DNA of 64,000 nucleotides, from positions 5,518,001 through 5,582,000 of the forward strand of contig WOAB01000476.1 of assembly GCA_027886185.1 (NCBI GenBank), in the 5' to 3' direction. The DNA is from Rheum nobile (lineage: Eukaryota; Streptophyta; Magnoliopsida; Caryophyllales; Polygonaceae). The notes under the pieces were generated by a model. The model did not search any database and had not been told where the DNA came from. It was given only the letters and a program-made list of their open reading frames with translations. Each line of letters opens with the position of its first letter. Positions within the stretch are counted from its first letter, which is position 1. Made by a program: the position numbers and the translations under genes. Positions 55,359 to 64,000 of this stretch are shown here, piece after piece.

Positions 55359-57655
55359 GAATGTTCCGCCCCAAGCTAACCCTCGGGTAGGAGAGGAAAG
55401 GGTGCAAATACCTCATCTTGCTCCGGTTGTCTTCGATGCTACTGTTGTTGAGGCAATCAAACAAATTGTGATGCAAGTTGTGTCACGGAAATGGTGAGAC
55501 CATGGGTTCAGCAAGCCTAGGGAAATCCAGCTTCTCAAGTTATTCATGATATTGAGAAGCCGATGAATATTGCGCCTCCCATGCATGTTCAGAGAGATGG
55601 AGGAAGCTATGGTCGAGCACTGAAAGCGATCAATTCCATAAGGCTTGATTCCTATGACGGTACCGGTGAACCCGTCAAAGTGGCCCACTGGTTTTTGCAT
55701 ATGGAACGACTATTCAGGAACATTATTTCCACTAAAGTTGAGAAGGTGCACATTACTTCATTACAACTGAAAGATGGGGCTAGTGAATGGTGGGAAAGCA
55801 CAAGATTAGCTGATCATCCTGATCTGGCTTGGTCTATGTTCAAGACCAAGATGACTAATCGTTTCTTCTCTCGGGCTATGAGGGAGGAAAAGCACAAGTA
55901 GTTCGTTTACCCAAAGACTGATGGGTTAAAGGTGATTTCTTTGGTTGCTAAGTTCAACCACCTATTACATTACGTAGGGACTGAGCTGGCTACCGAGGAG
56001 CAGAAGATCTGGCATTTTCACGAATGCATGAACTCCGAAATTAAGCCAGTGATGGTGCGTTATGGATGTACTACTCAGGAGCAGTACATTGATGTTGCTT
56101 ACAAGCTGGAAGTGACTTTGGAAGATTCAGCAAAGAAGCATAACCGACAGAGGCCGACGAGTAGCAATCAACAGAATGGTGGATTCAAGCGGCCAGCTCC
56201 ACCGTCACATTTTACAAAGTCTAGTCGACCTAAGACTAAGACAACCCAATCTGGTTCTATGCAGCGTTCAACTCAAAATAAGGGATGTGTTCAGTGTTAT
56301 AACTATGTGACACCTGATTATAAGAGCATTGAATGCACGAAAGGGAAGAGAACATGCTTCACTTATGAGAAAGAGAGGGCATTTGCGGACTTTTTTCCCT
56401 AAGCGAAGACATCAAGAGAGTGAATCCCAACAAGGGTCGATTAGCCATAATAACCAACGTCAAGGGGAAAGCCCGAATTGCATCAGGCAGTCAGGGTCAT
56501 CGGGTCTACAAAATGCATGAAGCCGATGGACCAAACGCTCATGTTGCTCAAGGTACTTTATGCCTACATTCTACATCAGTTTGCATACTATTTGATTCTG
56601 GTGCTACGCATTCATTTGTTTAGGAGAACTGTGTGGATAAGTTAGGGTTAAAATGAAATGAGGCTTGCGGTCCATTTGTGGTAAATCTTCCCAAAGGGGG
56701 AACATTTAGTAGGGACCAAGCGGTTGTTGGAATTTCCGGAGACCGTTCAAGGTCAGAAGTTCGAGGCTGACTTGATCAGTATAGCCATAGCTCCATACCA
56801 CATTATTCTCGGGATGGACTGGTTGACACATCACGGGGCGGTGATCGACTTCAATACGAGGACTGTGACAATTTTATGAGGGGGCCATGTGTGGAAGTTT
56901 AAGCATCGTAATGACGCCGATAACAAAGAGATGACAAATGCAATATCCGTGTTTAAGTTACTTCGACAAGGTTGTGTCAAGTACTTATGTTATCTGGATA
57001 AACTAAAAAATGATGAAGTCTTTGTTCACGACATTCCTATCGTGTGTGAATTTGTCGACATTTTGCGGAGGAAAATCCAGGATTGCCCCCAAATCGTGAC
57101 GTGGAGTTTACTATTGATCTTTCACCTGGTACGGTGCCAATTTCTAAGGCACCCTATCGTATGGCTCCAATAGAGATGCAAGAATAGAAGAATCAACTTA
57201 AGAGTTGCTTGAGAAATGATACATAAGACCGAGTGCGTCCCCTTGGGGTGCTCTGGTCTTATTTTTCAAAAAGAAGGATGGTTCGTTCAGGCTTTGCATT
57301 GATTATCGGGAATTGAACAAGGTCACTATCAAGAATATGTATCATTTGCCAAGGATAGATGATCTTCTGGATCAGCCGGAAGGAGCTAAATCTTTTCCAA
57401 GATCGATATGAGGTTTGGATATCATCAGCTCAGGATTCATGATGAAGATATTCCGAGGACTGTATTCCAGACGAGATATGGTCACTACGAGTTCGTAGTC
57501 ATGCCATTTGGGCTAAAGAATACTCCAACCGTTTTTATAGACTTGATGCCTAGATGCTTTCATCAAGATCTGGATAAGTTTGTGGTGGTGTTTATTGACG
57601 ACATTTTGATCTACTCGCCAAATGAAGAAGCTCATGAGGAACATCTTCGTATTAC
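55359..57655 (+). pseudogene. Element E gag, protease and RT (5' part)
   Basis: It continues gag after the A insertion. Capsid: GGSYGRALKAINSIRLDSYD, then MERLFRN, ASEWWESTRLADHPDLAW and MTNRFFSRAMREEKH (55563-55901); stop at 55900. Then LEVTLEDSAKKHNRQRPTSS and two damaged zinc knuckles near 56290-56380. The protease active site is CILFDSGATHSFV (56580-56620). RT: LCIDYRELNKVTIKN (about 57293-57337), VVMPFGLKNTPTVF and the catalytic VVFIDDILIYS (57588-57620). Many stops and frameshifts (55900, 56400, 56622, 56655, 56877, 57186). At 57655 it is interrupted by LTR G and resumes at 59054. Confidence 0.88.
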
Positions 57656-59053
57656 GGCGCCAAAAACTTGATGTGACTAAAACCTACCCGTAAGTGTACG
57701 AGATCAGTTGCAGTAATCAAGTGTCGATCCCATAGAGACCAATGTAATATTAATTAAAACACTACCAATGAACTAGGCCGAAAAGATATGGAATTGGGAA
57801 AAACTATAACTAAGCTAACTAATAAAAACAGATAAAAAGGATAGAATTAATGAGATAAATGTGTCTAAGGTTAAGGATCACCGCAACGATGCAACAGTAA
57901 ATAAAATCATACTTCACCTGAATCTAGTCCAAATTATTTGAAGGTAACTATCTAAGGTAATTACTAATTCCTCTCGGATGATAGTAAATGTGCCTAGATC
58001 TAATTAACATCCACTCTCGCGACTTGCTAATCAAATCTAGACCCTTTGGGCACCTAGAATCTAAAGTCAAACTGAACTAGCATCCATTCTCGTGACTTGC
58101 TAAATCCAATTTAATCTTAGGGTTTCTATGATAGTTATTAATCCACATGAGAAATTAAGATTCTCTCGCAATAATAAAAGTTATTACCTCTCGGTCTCAA
58201 ACCCTATCTAACTACCTATTAACGTTTTTACCTCTCGGTTGCAAAACCTTAATAGGATCCAATTCGCATAAGCTAATATGGGCATTAAGCATCTAGGAAT
58301 GAATCAAATACTATTTCAATTCAGGCAAAGAAATAATTCTAAATACATACGCATCGTCCGGATCACCCCAACCTTAGAACTAGCAATTTAGCCAAGTATA
58401 ATTGAAGACATATTCAATAGATTTAAACTAGCCAATAAGAATTATTCAATAAAAACAAGAGATAAGAAAACTTAGTCTCAATGTAAAAATAATCTAAATT
58501 AACAAAGGCTAGAACAATAATATCAATCTCCAATCAAACAAGATAAGATTCCCTCTTGAAAAGTTGTCCCTGTACGGCAGCCTACCAAACTCAAAACAAA
58601 ACTAAACTAAAACTCCCGTAAAACCTAATCTAAAGCTATGTTAAAAGTCAAAACCCAAACTATCTTTTACTTCCTCCACGTAACTAAGTCTTCCCGTCTA
58701 AAACAAAGCGGGCCGCCTCCCTCCTTAATTTCCTTGTCCAAGCTGCCTTCCAAAGCCCAATAAGTTAAGCCCAGTCAATTAAGCATAATATCCTTTTTAG
58801 TCCAACAGCAGATCATCACGTGGGCATGTTGCATTTGAATGATGTACGTTTATATCATCTTGCTTAGCATCGTCGAAAACATTCTCGTATCATATTTAAA
58901 TTGTACCTAAAATACCTGAAATACCAAAAATATTATAGACTCCGAATACAAAATAATGCAAAATTAATTATTAAAAATATAAAATATGCATGAAAATGAT
59001 CTAATCTAATATGCAACTACACTCCTAAAATATGTATAAAATAGGTGTTATCA
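57656..59053 (-). mobile_element. LTR of a Tat/Athila-like element with 13 bp of its primer site (G)
   Basis: The LTR (57669-59053) runs TGATGTGACT to GGTGTTATCA on the + strand; on the minus strand it begins TGATAACACC. Next to its U5 end lies GGCGCCAAAAACT (57656-57668). On the minus strand this reads AGTTTTTGGCGCC, the beginning of the TGGCGCC... primer site common to Athila/Tat elements. The rest of the element is missing. The RT sequence of E on either side joins without loss and without a target duplication, so a deletion removed the other LTR together with its duplicated target. The 1.4 kb hold no gene. Confidence 0.8.
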
Positions 59054-59449
59054 GTTATCAACCCTTAAATAGAATCAGCTATATGCTAAGCTTTCTAAGT
59101 GTGACTTCTAGCTGAAAGAGGTGGTATTTTTTGGCCATGTGATCAACGAGAAAGGGGTAATGGTGGACCCCTAGAAGATTGAAGTGGTAGCTAATTGGAA
59201 GCGACCTCAAAATGTGAAGGAGGTGTGCAATTTCTTAGGACTTCTTGGCTATTAATTGTGTGGAATGAAAAATGCGAGGCCATCTTTCAGAAGTTGAAGG
59301 AGTGCCTGACATTAATGCCAGTGCTAGCACTACCAAAAGGAATTCAGGGTTATGTGGTTTACAACGATGCTTCAAAGCAGGGTTTGGAATGTTTTCTTTT
59401 GCATAAGAGGAAAGTTATTACATATGCATCTCGTCAGCTGAAGCCTTAT
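59054..59449 (+). pseudogene. Element E RT end and RNaseH start
   Basis: It reads LYAKLSKCDF, then a TAG for Trp, VVFFGHVINEKGVMVDP, a TAG at 59173 where element A has CAG, then KIEVVANWKRPQNVKEV. After a short deletion RNaseH follows (VLALPKGIQGYVVYNDASKQ, KVITYASRQLKPY). It ends at the CTTAT target duplication of F. The next codons of the same protein (EANYPTHDLEL) are found only at 6182. Confidence 0.85.
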
Positions 59450-60331
59450 TGATGGTCATTGGCCTCAGAATAGTCAAGATAGCATCGGATGAGCGGATCT
59501 AGATCGAATAGTCACAACGCCTTCTTGCAATTGGAGGTTATGGAGTCGAATTGCTCCGAATGAGGATCGACGAATTAGATCTGGGCGACACAATGTGATA
59601 AGTTGTAGGGTGGACAAAGGACTCAATGTGATGAATCCTTGGTAGAGATGGAAGATCAACGTGATGACCTTAGGGTTGATTGGATCACAACAAATGGTGA
59701 CGCTCAAGCCAAAGAGAGGAGAAACTCAACTTTGATAATTGGCAAATAACATGAACGTCCTTAAAAGGAGTCTCAGAAGACTTAAATACCATGAGGCCCT
59801 CATATGGGCCGAGAGGTCTAATAGGCTAGCCCACTCACATGAGTGGAGCGCACATCCGAAATAGAAAAACATAAAAATAGAATGCTAAAAATAGAAATGT
59901 CAAAAAGAGCAAGATAACCTCAAAATGAACTAAGTTTATAGATAAGCGTCGGTCTTCGGGGAAGGCCAATGATGGAGTTGCTTGGCAAGCAAAGCCGAGC
60001 ACCGAGGAAAATGTCGTTTAGGCGCCTGCTGCGAAGCCATGCGGGGAGCGCTAGGGCAGCAATGGCTCCAGCACAGACGCGTCAGGCAACGGTGCCAAGA
60101 ATGGCAACGTTGTGGCGTCGATCGATGGCGTCAGGGCTTCGAGAGAGGCGAGGAGCGTGAGCGATGCCGTTGTCATAGAGAAGCCAACACTAGCGATGGT
60201 GCGGGCAATGAAGGACTGTGTGGCTTGAGCGATGGCCTTGGCACGGGCCCGAGTCATGGGGCGGGCCATTGGAGTGCAAGCTCATGGCATTTTCTACTTC
60301 GTGGGTGGTCATATAAGGAAAGGTCGCATCA
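59450..60331 (-). repeat. 3' LTR of element F
   Basis: 882 bp, TGATGGTCATTGG to GGTCGCATCA on the + strand. On the minus strand it has a TATA-like GGTATTTAAG near 59785 and a short frame GP/RPMTRARAKAI (60269-60200) like the pol tail of Reina LTRs. CTTAT precedes it. Confidence 0.82.
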
Positions 60332-60906
60332 CAAATACCAATTGATGCCATAGTTCAATGCATGGGAGAATGCACCTCTTGCTATCGGCAGCAAGCCGAT
60401 GCCACCAAGTGCGAGCGACGCCAGTGAAGTGAAGTGTAGCTATCTCCACCTTCTCTTGTTCCTCATAGTGGCAATGCTTAAGGACATACTCCGTAGCTTG
60501 CACCCAATCAAGAAAAGTAGAAGGATCATATTCACCACAAAAATAATCAATTTTTACCTTGATGTCACGGCGAGCGTTATGGTTGAGAGCAACCGAGCGA
60601 CAGTCCTCATAGTGTCGGGCATCATGGGCGCGCTCATCATAATATTGGTCATAATCATCATAGTTACGATGCCAATCGTAATAGGCGTCGTGGTCCTCCT
60701 TTGGGCGTCGAGGCGTCGGTGTCGCTGGTGTTGGGCATCGGGCATGCGGTCGTACCCTGGAGCTGCTGGTGCTCAATGCCGGTCTCGGTTAATACGGCCC
60801 GCGTAGAGGTCGACACTATGGCGCCTGTAGCCACGGTCATCGGTGTCAACCCTTGGCGGAATGTAGTCCGTGGGGGCTTGGAGGCTTTTGATGGGATCAC
60901 CAAGTG
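60332..60906 (-). pseudogene. Element F gag, capsid part
   Basis: On the minus strand the frame 60776-60309 reads a His/Tyr/Asp-rich stretch and then the capsid RDIKVKIDYFCGEYDPSTFL, DWVQATEYVLKHCHYEEQEK and VARTWWHRLAADSKR. This is close to the gag of B (HVKVKIEHFHSEYNPSVFLE). The frame runs straight into the 3' LTR, so the gag C-terminus and all of pol are missing. F is a deleted, non-autonomous copy. The N-terminal part continues beyond the solo LTR at 63273. Confidence 0.8.
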
Positions 60907-63272
<2,366 letters not shown>

Positions 63273-63926
63273 AAGTGGAAGATGGAAGTTGACGGGGTTG
63301 GGGTCGCCGGCGTTGTCATAGTCCTCATAGTCAAACTCCTGAAATCGGACTGGGGAGATGCGCCTCGTGCGACGCTCGGAGCCGTTGTGGTGGCGCGCGT
63401 CCCTACCTGAGGGGCCGTCATGGGTGCTTCGGCGCTCAGGGTTGCTGCAGTGGCCTTGATGATGGCGCACAGTGTTCTCTTGGAGGCGTTGTTGTTTGCA
63501 CTACATGTGCTCCTATTTCTTGTGACGGTTGCCGGTGTCCAAAAATGGACGTGGTCTCGGCGTGTAGTCATATGAGTGGTGCTCTTCTTCAGACTCGTCA
63601 TCCTTGTCCTCATCGGAGCTGTGGCGCGGGCTAGAGCGAGGCTCATATCGATCGTAGTGATCGTTGTTGTGCCGACTCTTGGTGATGGAGTTGAGGCGCT
63701 GAAGTTGTGAATGGTGTGAAGTCGAGGGCATATGGCCTTTGCATTTGCCTCGGCATTTGGCCAAGGCACTCACCTCATCCGCTTGTTGTTGAATGGAGGG
63801 ATTGATATGGACTTGTGGCGTAGAATTTTGTTTTTGTGTTTCATATTCTGCCACCTTGCATCGCAATTTCATGAGCTCTCTTTGCTGGCTCCGTGAGCGC
63901 GACCGCTTCTTGTTGCTCATGATCAC
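63273..63926 (-). pseudogene. Element F gag, N-terminal part
   Basis: The frame 63926-63513 starts MIMSNKKRSRSRSQQRELMK with a predicted helix (LRCKVAEYETQ). It then reads HNNDHYDRYEPRSSPRHSSD and ends at a stop after NRHKK. A shifted frame (63470-63252) continues Arg/His-rich towards the solo LTR. This is the low-complexity N-terminal half of a Reina-like gag, comparable with 32785-33500 of element B. Confidence 0.65.
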
Positions 63927-64000
63927 TTGTGTGACCGGTGGACATGGTACCTATTTGAATAGGTGACATACACGATGATCAAATATCACAAGAAATATCA
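63927..64000 (-). other. Leader of element F, second copy
   Basis: From 63947 on it matches 4589-4642 with two differences in 54 bases. It is cut by the window end. Confidence 0.8.

Overview
This is a repeat-dominated piece of a flowering-plant nuclear genome, most likely a eudicot. The evidence is the content: Ty3/gypsy chromoviruses of the Tekay/Del and Reina types with initiator-Met-tRNA primer sites, a Tat-type element with its antisense ORF, a CACTA transposon, and plant-style RPA1-like and TPX2 exons with GT-AG introns. Apart from those two gene fragments I see no host gene, and no rRNA, tRNA or CRISPR.

Layout. (1) 1-1702 is the end of a Tekay LTR running in from the left. (2) 1740-4587 is the 3' part of a Tat element, with an intron-containing antisense PF04195-type ORF and an LTR. 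(3) 4588-6176 is the leader, primer site and 5' LTR of a minus-strand Reina-like element (F). (4) 6177-7403 is the RNaseH-integrase part of a plus-strand Tekay element (E), followed by an AT-rich LTR-like stretch and an array of GC palindromes to about 8750. (5) 8978-11787 is an RPA1-like gene with three TPX2 exons antisense in its large intron. (6) 11825-17170 is a Tekay LTR remnant split by a 4.75 kb CACTA element (12170-16917, TSD TTA). (7) 17171-23248 is the 5' LTR, primer site, extra ORF and gag start of E; a Reina-type solo LTR sits in that LTR (19905-20839, TSD AACCT).

(8) 23249-55358 is a four-level nest. Tekay element A (minus, TSD GAATG) lies in the gag of E. Reina element B (plus, 27547-48874, TSD AAGTC) lies in the pol of A. 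Element D (minus, 28610-31980) and Tekay element C (minus, 34565-44511, TSD ACAAA) lie in B. (9) 55359-59449 is the gag-RT-RNaseH part of E, interrupted by a Tat/Athila-like LTR (G, 57656-59053). (10) 59450-64000 is the 3' LTR and gag of F, with a Tekay solo LTR (60907-63272, TSD AAGTG) inside.

No element here looks able to make all its proteins: every pol has stops, frameshifts or deletions. The most interesting points are three. A previously unremarked ORF lies between primer site and gag in three different Tekay elements; it has an acidic N-terminal half, a coiled coil and a basic C-terminus, and two copies start with a myristoylation-like MGAxxS. The two halves of the same F-in-E insertion lie about 50 kb apart in the wrong order, which implies a large tandem duplication or an assembly error. 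The RPA1-like gene carries antisense TPX2 exons.
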